The position numbers were made by a program, and so were the translations under genes. Under the pieces are notes generated by a model. The model was not told the DNA's origin and ran no database searches. It saw nothing but the letters and a program-made list of their open reading frames with translations. From positions 303,501 through 367,500 of the forward strand of contig JACVVK020000334.1 of NCBI GenBank assembly GCA_018292915.2: a stretch of DNA of 64,000 nt, written 5' to 3'. Below are positions 43,616 through 56,851 of the stretch, piece by piece. How positions within the stretch are numbered: position 1 is the stretch's first letter; each line of letters opens with the position of its first letter. The DNA is from Batillaria attramentaria (lineage: Eukaryota > Mollusca > Gastropoda > Batillariidae).

Positions 43616-44206
43616 CTGTGCCGTCCTTTGTCAAAGTTAAGTGGTTTCTGTCCCTTTTGTGTCGCTTTTATTTGAATCAAGATTGTTGAATAGAAGGCCC
43701 GATCCAGGTACGATTGCACACATGATTTGCGAGTTATCGCCCTTTTCAGAATAAGTGGCTTTCTGGCGTTTAAAGGCGTAATATTTACCTAAACCACTCC
43801 ATTTTTTGGACATAGATAGCATGAATACGGACTCTCAACTAAGTGAAGTTTGGAGGTTGTCGCTTTTATACTCTTGGCGTAAGCCGTACCTGATGAAAGT
43901 GCTGGTGAACACACTTTAGATCTCAAAATCGCTCCTACTATACATAGATAATGAGCCTGGGGTGCCATAAAAAATATACAAAAAAATTAGAAAAATTCAC
44001 TGCAGCCGTTATCGTCAGTTGACTCGAAAATTTGTACTCACAGCACATTTCCTCTGCAAGCCACACGCCTCACAAACATCGAAGAAGAGACGCACGCGCA
44101 CTGACGTAAAGTAAGTGCGTCATGTTTGATTGACGTGATGCTGTTTTTTCTTGGGGGTGTCTCGCCACTTTCTTTCGGAATTCCTCTGTTTGGAGACGTG
44201 GTGTTG

Positions 44207-44690
44207 TATTTTACTTATGCTATGTCGCCATCATCGTGCACTCGCAGAGATGATACGGGATACAACAGACTACAACTCCAATACTTTATGAACAGAATAT
44301 GCGCGGAGAACAAATTCATGAAAGAAGAAGAATCCAGAACGCTGTGCAGGGGGGCTGCTTACGTCAGATCTAGAACATTCCTCAACTTACTGGAAGGCTC
44401 GAAATCTCTCCAAGGTGACGTAATCTACTGACGTTACTGCACCAGCATGTTCTGGGATGGTCTAGAAATTATTTTGCATCGAAATGCAGTATCTTTTCGC
44501 AAGAGTCTCTACAACTTGACATGTGGAAAGCGGGAATTTCAGTGGGTTTCGTTTTTGCCACTGACTCACACTCAGAAGCATAATGCAAAGATCTTGGAAA
44601 CATAAAGATAGTTCACTTACCTCCCTTTGAGGGACAACGCGTAAGAGTTGTCTGCGCGCATTAGCGCGCATCCCGCAGATCTACGCAGTT
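44207..44690 (-). mobile_element. LTR-like sequence, inverted relative to 50173-50955
   Basis: Starting TGTTGTATTTTACTTATGC on the plus strand, it is the diverged reverse complement of the right-hand copy (shared GCACTCGCAGAGA, GGGATACAACAG, CTCCAATACTTTAT, TGTTCTGGGATGGTCTAGAA). The TATA and AATAAA signals of the right copy are destroyed here. The region near 44640-44690 again matches the right copy. Confidence 0.65.
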
Positions 44691-46649
44691 GTTTGACCCA
44701 ACCTAGTCCGGGCTAACCCATGAGTGTTCGGGGAAGACACATCCTGGGTCAGGGATCCAAGCGAAGAAACTTTTTGGTGGCTACATTGTTTTCGTGGTGG
44801 CTATGGCACAGGAAAACGTCAGGCTAATATAAGAAAACTGACAGCGTACCTAAGCTGTACGATGATGTTTATAGCTGAACTTGATTGAAATGTTCACGGC
44901 TTCAACCGGCCGTCTGCGGAAGTTAGAATGGGATCCCTTATGGCGCACGGCGAAAACTGAAGGGAATGAACTCATTGTTATTTCAGAGTTATCTTCCATG
45001 TTTTAATTATCCCCCAATTGCCCTCACACCAACCCGCGCGCACTTTCCTGCGACATTTTTCACGAAAGGATACTAACACGGATACTTCCTCAATCAGTTA
45101 AAATCCGCGCTGTGATTTCTTCGTCGTGGTTGAAGGTAAGCAGTGTGTTTGAGTGTACTGTATTTGTACGTCCATTTTCCCCCTTTATTTCAAAACAATA
45201 TGATCTCTGTCAGTTTAGACAGAGGTTGTCGTCTGAGTCCGACAAGGAAGCGTGTGAGTATACAAGCAAAGTAACGTCGCGTCACTGATACCTTTGTCTT
45301 AGCAGCCGACTATTTTAGGACATTGACTAGAGTGGTTTTAGATCTTTAAATGCTAGAACTGAAAAGCCTGCTTCAAGTTTCAAAGAAAGCCTTTACGGAT
45401 ACATGTCTGCAGTTACTAAATTGTACAGACCAGGCAGGAACCAGATCTATCTATTATCTTGAAATGTTCGCACTCGATCACTCATACCAGTAACATACTG
45501 CTCCCGGATTGTTCTTCACAATGTCGCTGGTGGCGTTTGTATAACTCAGAATTACTGCATTTCTTGTCTATTGCTTCCTCAGCAACCGTGTAGAACACGT
45601 CAGCGACTTTGGCAGGCGAGATTCAATTTTCTCAAAATATGACGTTAACGAAATATTCAGTGGTTTACTGACCTGGGATATTCTGAATAGTTTCGCAAAA
45701 TCGAAGGACGCGGTGTCGCTCCTCACATTAAACAGCAATATTTATCTACTAGTGGTTTTAAGTTTCTATAAATGTTCGTGTGAAAATCTACTTTAGATTT
45801 TCGTATCAACAAGATGGCGGCGCGTAATGGGGATAATCGTGGAATTTTGTTCAATATTCCGGGGAATGGTGCAGAAAGTGAAGATTAGAGTGTGGCAAGA
45901 TTCGTAGATTTGGACGGCAGTTTTCCTGATTCCTTCGGGCATGTAGAAGAATTGGAAGAAAATGACTCTGATGATGGGAAGGAGGAGGTGATCAATCTAC
46001 ACTGATCAGTCGAGTTCCGGTGGGTGTGGAAGATGTGTACTGTGAAGGGAGTCCAGGAAAGTTGGAGAGGGATGAGTAGAGGCAGTACTGGGAGGCAACG
46101 GAGTAAAACTGGAGGGAGTGCTACATTAGATTCTGACTCTCACAGCAGTTTTAATAATCACATACACAGACAGTATCCATTCAACGAAGGTGAGCATGGT
46201 CCTACTGTGTTTTCCCTCTGCTGACTGTGACATGATAGACACTTGGGATATTCTTTTCCCTGGACTTTGTCATGTTATTGCAGAGCACTGAACAAACCAG
46301 TATGCTAGACAGATAGGTGTGCATTGGTGCAGCAGGAAGTGTGTGTGTGTGTGGGGGGGGGGGAGGAATGAAAAGCAGGGCACACTGTGCATTTTGCTGT
46401 GGCATTGGTCTGTACATAGGTATTGCAAGTATGATCTCAGGCAGTGTACAGATAGATCTCATGTCAGACTCACCAGCAGCTATTTCAGTAAGCCTGCAGT
46501 ACAAGTCAGCTGTATACCAAAGTGTTTTGTGTGTGTTTGAACAGTCTATGAAGTACATGTATCATGCAAGATCAGTACAAATGGGGACTGAAGAGAAACC
46601 ATGCACACCATCACAAAAATTTTTTATATATTTTTTTTTACAGATCTGT

Positions 46650-46687
<38 letters not shown>

Positions 46688-47803
46688 AACATCACTTTGA
46701 TCTGCATGTATGCATTTATTTCAGGCCCAGCTCCTGCTCAAAACAACCAGCTCCTGCAAATATGTTTACAAATGTGTCATCATCTGATATCATGTTCAAC
46801 ATGGCGATTATTCAAGTCAACACCAAGTGGTAAGTTTAGTTAGGCCCACTTTTGCTTTTTTGTTTTAATGTTAAAGTTAGCAACAAGCGTACCAGACAAC
46901 CTCTATTGTGTCGAATCCATGTACATGTACTACAAACTAAGAGCAAAGATTACATATTCTTAAACTGGCCTAAATCTGTGTTTAACCGATATGAAATCCC
47001 CTCAGAAAGCAATCGCCAGTGATATCCCTGCCTACCATGGGATTTAAACCTGCTGCAGGATCTACAGACTGGGCATCTTGGACACTAAAATTCCCTCATT
47101 AAAATTATCTTTTGTTACCATAATGGTGATGTCAAAGCCGGTTGTAATAGGACAAGACCTTTTCCAGTATTGACACTAGTGAAATTCAGTCCCAAAATTC
47201 CCTCATCTAATCGGACACTTGAAGCTAAATTCAAACTGCCATACCCCCGCCCCCACCTTTTTGAAATAAATTTAGTACTAAACTCTGTTTGAAATGTTTG
47301 TAGGTGTGCTGGTTGGTTGTATGTTTGTTTGTACTGCTACATTTTCATTTTGAAGGTTATAACACTGAAGCAAAGTAGACACAATATAGTGTGAATCTGA
47401 CTTGGCTAGGGCTGAAGGAACAGTGAGAATCTAAAGAATATATTTCAGGTATACATTTTCTGTTATCTGTAGTTTGCTAGTTGTCCAAGCACTTGTTTCA
47501 CTGTTGTAACATTTGAAAGAAATGGTATTTAGTTTTGTTTTTGTTTTTACCATGACACATTACTGTATGGTCAGTCCTAAATCTGATCAGTTTCCATGTG
47601 CTGTCATGTTTCCAACCTCAATGGTAAACTTTGTCCCCACTGGCCAAAATGTTTGTGTTGTAACTGATCAACATGTGTCTAGAAATAAATGTACAAAAGG
47701 AAACGTTTGATAATGTGTGACCTTCCAAGTGATGTCCTAATCACAAGGCTGATAAATTTCAACATACACTACCTGAACATTAAGTCTTTCGATGTTTCTC
47801 ATT

Positions 47804-47869
<66 letters not shown>

Positions 47870-49817
47870 ATTAAACAGTACAAGTAATACTAAAATATTA
47901 ATAAATACGGTTGGTGTGCCCATGTATGCATTTTTGTTTGCAGTACAACAGACCTAGTTGTATATGAATTAAAATATACAATGCGTACTATCTGCCAAAC
48001 ATTAAAAAAAAAAAGTCTTAAATGAAATCGGACAACCTTCGCCCGTCAGGAATCTGATGTCTGACCATTCGCTGTGTCTGGTCTGACCAACTCAAAGGAC
48101 AACCAAAAGCCTAATTTACAAAGATCCTCATCCACTCACCAAGCATGTTTCGACTGTCTTATCAGCAGTCCCAAGCACAGACATGAATGCTTTTTAGAAA
48201 CATACAACAACAGAGGGAAAATCAAAGATCATCAATACAATTTTATTGATCATCTTCAGCAAACTGGATCATTTCGCTCCAAAGGAAAAAACATTTGAAA
48301 ACGTGCTCACATACAAACGTGATGCGCATGGTGCCATTGACGTCAAGAGTCTGACAATGCGAAGTGGCAACATTTTCAGTTTGAACCATGTTGCTGTTTT
48401 CCCCGCTCGCGCTGCCAAACATGTAATGCTCTTGGTACATTACAGGGACAAAAAAGATGAGAGTCTTGATTTGCATTGGATGGACTTAAATCATCTGTTC
48501 AGATTCAACGTTTCCCATGATTAATTACTGTTTTGCGTTTGATTATGCATGCTAGTTTACACCGACCTTGTCCCTGGAAAGCAAAACTGCACTGATTTAC
48601 AATTTAACACACTGGATTATGTGACGGTGATTTTGTAAAGTTTAGAAAGTACAGCAGCTGTGTAATAGTGCCTGCCGTATTTTACGATCCGCCCCCTTTT
48701 TTCCTTTTATTCTTTCTCCTCACTACCATCCTTCCACGTGAATATGCTTGTCGGCTCACAATCTAGATCTAGAGAGACATAAGTGACATAAACTGACACT
48801 CACACATCAGTGATCACATCAAATCAGTGGTAATCAGAAATTTTGTTCAGTCATCAAAGAAAAATCTCGTGTGTTTGTGTAGATCTTTCTGCTATGCGGT
48901 TGGGAGGAATCAGCATGCCGGCCTGTCAGATTCGAGGGATTTTAGTTGAAAGATCTTTTCGCTGAGTCAGTGAATTTTTTTTTATTAAGAAAAGCTTGTA
49001 GAAAGCAGCACAGGACCTGTGAGATTTTTCAGCCAACTGTTTTTGAGACTGACAAATAGATATTACACCAATTCCTGTTATTCTGTCAACTTTTGTCTAA
49101 TGTGCCCACCTTTAGAAATCTCCGACTTTTCCCGCGGTTTTCTATTCAGGCACGCATGCGCCGACACCTTGCAAATGGCTGCCAAGCAGACGAACCTCAG
49201 CTCGCAGTGTTAGAGTTGGGCATTTTCCACTCAGACAATCATGCACAGTAGCTTGTAAGGCCAAAGTGTATATTTTCATGGAGCGTTATTCAGCGTCACT
49301 TGTATCCTATCATTATTTAAATATTGGTCCAGCCACCACAGAGATATTAATGTGTTAAATTTTTTCCTACGCGAAGAGCCATGACCCTCGATTACAGGAG
49401 AGGGGAAACCATGACTAGACCCAACCCTACACTAGCCGCCGTAAAACATTTTAAGAAAATAAACAAAAACGAAGATGTCAGCGACTGCCAGGTGGTCTCC
49501 CCCCATATATTTCGCATGTGTTTTAGGCCTATGGAAAACATAAGTACTCTCAAAGTTCCGGAGGACGAAAGAAAGATCTAGTTTGGCTTTCACTGCTGTA
49601 CGTAGGCTACGCAGTGCATTTCGTTCGATGTGTTCAAGTAAAACTAGTACGGAACACAGAAAGATCGAATGTGCGAGAGATCCAAAGATGGACGCATCCG
49701 CTGAATACTTCCTGCTAACTCAGCATTAATCATATCTGCGACCGACGATCCAGCAGATTCTATGTTGTGATATGGTTTTACAATGGTTAGAACGAAGTTC
49801 AGCCGGATGATTTTGTT

Positions 49818-49858
<41 letters not shown>

Positions 49859-50172
49859 CTGAATTTAGATGCAGGTAGACGCTATTACAATTTAAGTCAC
49901 CGTGATTTGTAAAGTTGTCAGGGAAAAAAATTACGCTGTATCTGCGTCAGCCGCGTGTGTTTACTGTTAGTTTACACTGCATGCACACGTACCACTTGAG
50001 GTCTTTTTTTTTTTCTTTTCTTTTTTTTGGACAAGAAAGCGAAAAAAAAAATGTTTGTTTTTCAACAGGAATACCAAAAGAAGTATTTCCCCGTTTATAT
50101 TTGTCTGTTATTTGAACAATTCGGCGCAGAACACAATTGCATGCTTTTGTGATCGCTTTCCACTTTCCGCCA
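44691..50172. other. 5.5-kb interval between the inverted LTR-like copies, no recognised gene
   Basis: An ATG in AAGATGGCGGCG context at 45812 opens MAARNGDNRGILFNIPGNG but stops after 24 codons. An acidic stretch (EELEENDSDD) lies further along the same frame, so this may be a decayed ORF. At 48246-48524 a frame of about 90 codons ends DLNHLFRFNVSHD and stop; I do not recognise it. (GT)n tracts lie at 46652-46683, 47809-47866 and 49820-49857. The remainder is AT-rich with no domain. Confidence 0.5.
47809..47866. repeat. (GT)n microsatellite
   Basis: Pure GT run of about 29 units. Confidence 0.97.
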
Positions 50173-50955
50173 TGCTGTCACTATAGGGGCCAGATCTAGG
50201 ATGCGCGCTAATGCGGGCAGACAACTCTTCGCGTTGTCCCGCTATATGTCTCTTACGACACTCTCTGGAGCACAGAGTCTTTCAGTGGAAAGTACCTCTG
50301 TGCACAGTGGGGAAATGGCGCTCACTGCGCTACCGTGACGGGCCTAAATTGTCTCGGTGCTCTCAAACACAAGGTCGCGCACTATGTCATCCTTGACCAG
50401 CTTTGAACCCAGAGGGATCCTCAGTGGCGCAAGTGATTAGCAGGCTGTCTTCAGAGTGAAAGTAGGCGTGTTTCTGAATCAGAGACATACATAACCTGTC
50501 TCTGTCTGAATGGACAGATCTATTATTACATTCAGTCCTAGAGCACGGGTGTGTATGCTTTTGTAATCGTCTCTTATTCCACCACAAGGCAGGTACGTGA
50601 TCGTCTGCACCGTGCAATAATACTTGCCTGTAGAGTGTGTTGTAGAGATCGCGAATAGTCACTGCATTTCGATGGAAATTTCTAGACCATCCCAGAACAT
50701 GCGAGTGCAGTAACGTCAGTAGATTACGTGACCCAGGAAAGATTCCGTACTTGCCAGTATGTTACAGAATGTTCTAGATCTGACCTGTTAGTATATAAGC
50801 AGCACTGCACAGCGTTCTGGGTTCTTCCTCTTTCATGAGTTTGTTCTTGCGCATCTTCTGTTAATAAAGTATTGGAGTTCTAGCCTGTTGTATCCCGTGT
50901 CTTCTCTGCGAGTGCACCGAGAGAGCGACATAGCAGGAGAAAAATACAACAGAGT
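50173..50955 (+). mobile_element. LTR-like sequence with TATA box and polyadenylation signal
   Basis: The segment ends AAAAATACAACA. A TATATAAG lies at 50792, AATAAA at 50863, and the end is about 90 bp further, which is the U3-R-U5 order of a retrotransposon LTR. The left end near TGTCACTATAGGGGCC is approximate. No polyprotein is nearby; it is probably a solo LTR or part of a rearranged pair with 44207-44690. Confidence 0.6.
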
Positions 50956-51976
50956 GCAACACCCTTGCCTGTCAGAGTGCAACCCCCTTGCCGTTTACTC
51001 ACATCCTGTTGGATCAGTCTACCACGTAAACAGTGCCATCAAAGCGCAACAATAATTGTCCGCTGGCAAAGATTTTGCCCAAACGAAAACTGGTCGGATA
51101 TTCAAGACTTCGTTTCAAATCGAATCATATGACACACAAGTCTCTCCTTTCTAAAAAAAAATTCGCCATTTTTAAAAATGGCGCTGGGTGTAAGCAGTCA
51201 CATTTTCACGCCCCGCCGAAAAGGGACTGCACTCTGGAGTCTACTCTTACGAGGGCAGGAGTGACGCGTCTTTCTGATTCCAAGGTCTTTGCATAATGTG
51301 TGTGTGTGTGTGTGTGTGTGTGTAGGGGGAGGGGGGGTGCGTGCGTGCGCGCGCAAGCGCGCGTCTAAGGCGAGAGAGAGAGAGAGAGGGTCTCTTCTCC
51401 GATACCAGTAAGCAATCGTCTGTCAGTCAGGTCTGCGGGAAGGAACTCTGTCAAAGGGGAACGACTTTATTACAAGAATTCATTCACCCATGTAGAACCT
51501 TGCATACGCCAACAAGTTGTGACGTCAACCAGCTAGGCGAGCTCACACGACCTCATGTGTTTGGGTTTTTGCAAGTGCATAGAGGCACGATAAGGGTTTT
51601 CAGTACTTTCTTTATGTCAGCATGCTTGATGTCAGAGAGCTTGCGTTCCGGCGTGTGCGCGCGGGCTGCATACATGACACAACGACTACGACTGTGACTA
51701 CAGCAGGTCATTGAATGGAAACAACATATTGGGCTGGTGGCCATCTTGTTATGATGTACGGCGCTTAGAGCCTGTGTAATTTACATGTATAGGTGCTCTT
51801 CTTTCTTAGTATTATTATTATTATACCGTGTCCCGGTACAGTACCTACAGTAATGAAGTTTTTAATTATTTATTAATTAAGTCTTACTTAATTAATGATG
51901 ACTGTCGTTTTCCTCCTTAATATTTGGGTTATGCTCAACGTCATTTCTTATGAAAGCTACCTGTTCACTGGTTAAT
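50956..51976. other. Non-coding interval
   Basis: A short direct repeat of GAGTGCAAC, a (GT)n tract (51297-51324) and alternating GC/GT (51340-51362) are present. An inverted match to the repeat at 31488-31575 (AATGGAAACAACATATTGGG) lies at 51712-51745. No gene is recognised. Confidence 0.5.
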
Positions 51977-52110
51977 GTCACGAAAGCTCGCTGTTCATTG
52001 GTTAATGTCACGAAAGCTAGCTGTTCATTGGTCAATGTCCATTGTTGTAGCACTATCAAAGTGTCAGCCAGTGTCAGCGGTATGTTCGGAGTCTATATAG
52101 AGAAAGGCAA
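51977..52110 (+). promoter_or_regulatory. Promoter-like cluster: repeated inverted CCAAT boxes and a TATA box
   Basis: A 31-bp unit (GAAAGCTCGCTGTTCATTGG...) occurs three times between about 51954 and 52035, carrying ATTGG (inverted CCAAT) in the last two units. CTATATAG follows at 52093-52100. The spacing fits a pol II core promoter, possibly that of another LTR. No downstream gene is recognised. Confidence 0.35.
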
Positions 52111-53331
52111 AACACAACAGCCATTGTAACAATTCCTGACATTCCATCAGTAGAGGCAAAGACAATCGCTGTTTTCTTACTTTTTTTGTGTGATTTCGTT
52201 TCCTTCCTTGATATGACCACACAGGTAGATATTCAAAATATATATGTAAAACAAGTTAACTGATACTGATTACACACCGCAATCTGCACGCGTCTTACTG
52301 TTCCGTGGAATTATACGTTTTACAATATTGTTTTCAAGTGGAAGGTACAACATTGATGTTGAATTTTGGTATTAAAATATTGTTAGGTTGTTTCGTGTTA
52401 ATTTGTTTATTCATCATCATCATCATCATCATCATCATCTTCTCTCTCTCTCTCTCTCACTCTCTCTCCCCTTGAGAGAATGTACGAGAGATTGTCAGTA
52501 TGTCCATTTAGTGCATTTTACATAATATTGTTTCGATGTCTGTACATTGAATTTTGTTTTTAAACCTGAGGTGATGGCATGGCTAGTGTAGTCGCTTATT
52601 GTGACTGTGGAAATTAAAAAAAAAAAAATACATGTATATCAAGCATTGTGATGTGTACGTGATGTAATTATCATGAGTCCGTAGTGAAACCAAACAATAA
52701 AGTGTAAAACAACCCTTTTTGTCAGTATGGTGTGAACGTGCCTATGAAGAAGTTCTGTGTCCCGTCTTATCTCCCTTACCGTGTGGAACAAGGACGTTAA
52801 ATTCTCAACCAATCAACCGTTAACCGTTTGGCATGGTGTCCCACTCTTGAACAATGTGATGGACATGGGAGACAATTCCGTGTATTCGATGAAATAACAG
52901 AGTTACGTGGAGTTAGCTCCCTGGAATCGGCGGGCTGGGCTTGCTGCGACCACATACCCCCTCATTTCTCTGTCGTCTGCCGGCTCCTTTGCCAGCCGCG
53001 CATGAATACAAATAGTCCACAAGCCAGGCTCGTTTTTCCCTAATTTTACCATTACCTGACATGAAACTTGTTTACAAAGCCAACAATAAGCCCCAAATTG
53101 CCACTTTTTACTCTGCACACAATTTTTATAAGGGGCAAACATTTTGTACTATATTTAGCGTACTACATGACCCGGAAGCTATTTGTGTTCTGTAGCCTTA
53201 TTGGAAAACTTCCTGGAGCACATGTTGGTATATGTAGATTGATTCAGTGTTGTGTTTCCTCTAACTCTCATTCACCGCCTCTTACTGTGTTTCACAATGG
53301 AGTGTGGGTTAGGGTTAGGGATGATGATAAT

Positions 53332-53335
<4 letters not shown>
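52111..53335. other. Non-coding interval with SINE tail remnant
   Basis: (CAT)n and (CT)n tracts lie near 52415-52468. A diverged family 1 SINE tail (CCGTCTTAT...GTGTGGAACAAGGACGTTAAA) is at about 52739-52825. ORFs up to 79 codons are unconvincing. (GT)n occupies 53336-53391. Confidence 0.5.
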
Positions 53336-53405
<70 letters not shown>

Positions 53406-53440
53406 AGAGACAATGTTATATAAATAGTGACTATTCAGCT

Positions 53441-53901
53441 AGATGCTACAGCGGGACATCAACTATCACCAGCTGGGTGCTACAGGGGGACATCAACTAT
53501 CACCAGCTGGGTGCTACAGCGGGACATCAACTATCACCAGCTGGGTGCTACAGCGGGACATCAACTATCACCAGCTGGGTGCTACATAGGGACATCAACT
53601 ATCACCAGCTGGGTGCTACAGCGGGACATCAACTATCACCAGCTGGGTGCTACAGCGAGACATCAACTATCACCAGCTGGGTGCTACAGCGGGACATCAA
53701 CTATCACCAGCTGGGTGCTACATCGGGACATCAACTATCACCAGCTGGGTTCTACAGCGGGACATCAACTATCACCAGCTGGGTGCTACAGCGAGACATC
53801 AACTATCACCAGCTGGGTGCTACATAGGGACATCAACTATCACCAGCTGGGTTCTACAGCGGGACATCAACTATCACCAGCTGGGTGCTGCAGCGGGACA
53901 T
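53441..53901. repeat. 34-bp minisatellite overlapping the 3' end of gene copy C
   Basis: About 13.5 units of the same 34-bp repeat as at 21004, with variants ACATAGGG and GTTCTACAG occurring in an alternating pattern. The last 16 codons and the stop of copy C fall inside the array. No duplicated exon fragment is seen here, unlike copy B. Confidence 0.96.
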
Positions 53902-56804
53902 CAAGTGCAGTCTGTCGATCCCCTCCACAACATCGTCAGTGACCCCGGCATCATCATCATACTGCCCCCTGCCCGGCAACCACACCACGATACGACGTTC
54001 TAAGCCGTGTACACTTCCCAATGATGCCAACGTCACTCTGTCACTGTCAGCCACCGCCACGTCACGCACGCCTCTCTCCCAACACGCCACATCGTCTTTC
54101 ATCCATCCAATAACTCCCACCGGGAGGCCGGCAGAGCGAAGGCCGCGCACCACACCACAGTCTCGTGACGTTACCTGACCTCTGACGTCTCTCGTCGCCT
54201 CACGAAGCTGGTCACTAAGTGTCACCACGATGACGTCACGGTACTGGAGACGCGGGGGACTGGTGGTTGTGCCGACACAGGTGGGGTTGATGTTGGTACC
54301 TGCCGTCAGACAACAACACATTAAACACGTGATGATCACGTGATATGCACGTGCATGACTCGTATCATCTTTACTCACTGTGCACGGTCAGAAGACGGAA
54401 TGATGTTGTGGGTCCACGTATGATGAAAATGTACAGTGAGTAATGAAGATTTCTTATTTTATTCAGAGGAAAGGGGGGGGGGGGGGGCTTGTTTACTTGG
54501 TTGGTTGTCTTGTCTACTCTTTGGGCCAGAAAGGGATGGAAGGGTTAAACTTGATAAGGGGAGCGAAGCTGTTTTATATTTTAATTATGAAATGTTTCCA
54601 TAAATTTATTCATAAAATCAGTGTGTGAATTGATACAACGTTTGGATAAAAAATATTAATGCCAAGTTCTGTTGTTATTGTTGTTGTTGTTGTTGTTGTT
54701 GACGCAAACATTACCCGACACGTTCGACTGTCCGCACGTAGATTTCAATGTTAGATTACTGTCGCTGTGTTTTTGTCGTTGTTGATGATGATAATGATGA
54801 TACATGAAAGGACAGCCACAACACACACATACCCGTCACACCCACATGGAGGTCCTCCGTCAACACTCGCGCCACTATCGCTCCACATCTCCAGCACTCC
54901 ACGGGCCATCGTCCGGTGTGGTCCCCGCCTTCATGACGTAAGCGTATGACCCGGGGTCCGTCACTGGGGGAAGGCGTGCCGCTGTCACTGTAGTTGTGGA
55001 TGTCACTAGCCGTGCTGACTGTCCTCGCCACTTCTCTAACAACAGCCGGACATGATCTTAGGGGCACCGTGAGCGGCTCGGCCTGTAGTTCTGTAGGGAT
55101 GTTGATGTTGACCACAGTAGCGGCCCAGAGAGAGAGGCGCGGTCCACAGGCTGCCAGCAGTTCTCTCACCAGTCTCTGTGTGGCCGGGCCGACTTTGCTG
55201 TTACAGAGAATGGGGAGGGAACCTTGACACTTGTATGGAACACTGTCGTGTGCTGTTTGTGTGGAACTGTACATTATTGTTATGTACATTACCAGCAGTA
55301 GACAGCACTTCCCAAATAAGACGTACGAGTAACAAGCATTACAAGAGGGAAGATAAATCATGTTGTGTTTACAACGTCGATTGTGTCCCATGTCTAGTGT
55401 TGCTGGGAAACAGTTGTCTGGTCAGTCGATCACTGAAAGGAGCCAATCATCGACACTCGCTTCATTTCACAGGGAAAATACAAATCATGACGTCAGTGAT
55501 CACTTGTCACGACTGATATAGATAGCATCACGTATGGGTACAGAAAACAACATAACTATTGTGCCTCCATGGAAGACATTGAAAGAGATTTGAAAACATA
55601 AAGAGCTGATTACCAGAATAACGTAACCACTATTGTAATACTTGAGTTGCCGTTCAGATCGAAGGGAAATTGTACTGTCTGCTCAGACAAAACTGACAAT
55701 AAAAAATCATTACGATTACAAACATTGAGCCGAACCAGCGCGCACCCACACACACACGCACCCACACACACACCCACACACGCACCCACCCACCCACCCA
55801 CCCACACACACATACACACACACACACACACAAATAAAAACGATCATCCATACATATATATATATATTACAACCGTAAGGTAATGATAAAACAATATGTA
55901 AAACATTCAGAAGAGCTGTCGTATCACAGGAACGGACGGATCTTGAGAAAACAGTACGTGCTGCAGGAACAGACTGTTGTCATGACGACGCCACTATCAC
56001 TCCATCAATAAACACTGGGTCATCGTCTTGTTTGTGAAAAAGACTTGATCAATAATGATTCATGTTTTGTCATGTCCACGTAGCGTCCCTGTCACGGTAT
56101 TGCAAACACAAGTGTAGCGTGACATTTCACCTCAATCTTGTCACCTGTCACACCTACACGTGCAGTACTGTAGTCACTTACCTGTGTGTAAAGTAGGCCT
56201 CGTCTATCAGCACGTGAAGCTGTTGTCCCCGTGTTGTCGGCACCAGTGACTGAACTCTCTGACGCGCCGCCTCCACATCTCCAGGCAGGTTCCACAGGTC
56301 ATAGTGCAGGAAATGCACGGCGGCGGCCGCTTGTTGTGTTGTGGGGTCTGCCTGCAGGGTCATCACCAGCTGCTGCTGTATCAAGCGTGACGCCGCAAGG
56401 CTGCCAGAATGGAGACTGAGTATAACCACAGGATGTCCCTGGCGCGCCCCGACCAGCCCTTTCACGACCAGCACTACAGTCTTGCCGGTGCCCGGGGGGC
56501 CGGTCAGACAGACGTGTGCTGGTGATCTGGTGAGCAGGTCGAGTTGCCCCGGGGTGAGGACGAGAAGCGCAAGTCGCCGACCGAGTTCTGACACGGCCTC
56601 CCCCAGTGTCCGCACCTCCACGCGCGGGGGGATGACGCAGTGAACACGGACTGTTGTTGCCGGGCCCACAAACCTGTCAACATACAGAATAGGTAAACAA
56701 GTGTTGTTGTTGTTGTTGTTGCATTCTCATTTTTGGCTCACTTGTGTAACAAAGTGAGTCTATGTAATAACCCTCCGTCGTGTGTGTGTGTGTGTGTGTG
56801 TGTG

Positions 56805-56851
<47 letters not shown>

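Larger units (their letters stand above)
42360..43672 (-). mobile_element. Penelope-like element, 5' truncated, with inverted terminal segments
   Basis: A 12-bp duplication TGAATCAAGATT flanks it (42348-42359 and 43673-43684). Its ends (about 42405-42600 and 43475-43668) are inverted copies of each other, almost 190 bp, each ending near a poly-A/T tract. It encodes an RT tail and a GIY-YIG endonuclease on the minus strand. The catalytic RT core is missing. Within it, CACAACACCCATCCTT...CCATGGA is tandemly duplicated (42636-42680 and 42744-42790). Confidence 0.88.

Noticed and set aside
42808..43719. 303-codon ORF as one protein including its poly-Lys stretch
   Set aside because: The first part reads through the inverted terminal repeat and a poly-A tract of the Penelope-like element. 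Only the portion from about 43470 downstream matches the RT tail and GIY-YIG.
45812..46010. Host gene beginning MAARNGDNRG
   Set aside because: The start context is good, but the frame stops after 24 codons and again downstream, no splice junction restores it and no domain is recognised. It is recorded only as a possible relic.
53307..53320. GGGTTAGGGTTAGGG telomere-like word
   Set aside because: Only about two TTAGGG units within unique DNA, too short for a telomere or an interstitial telomeric array.
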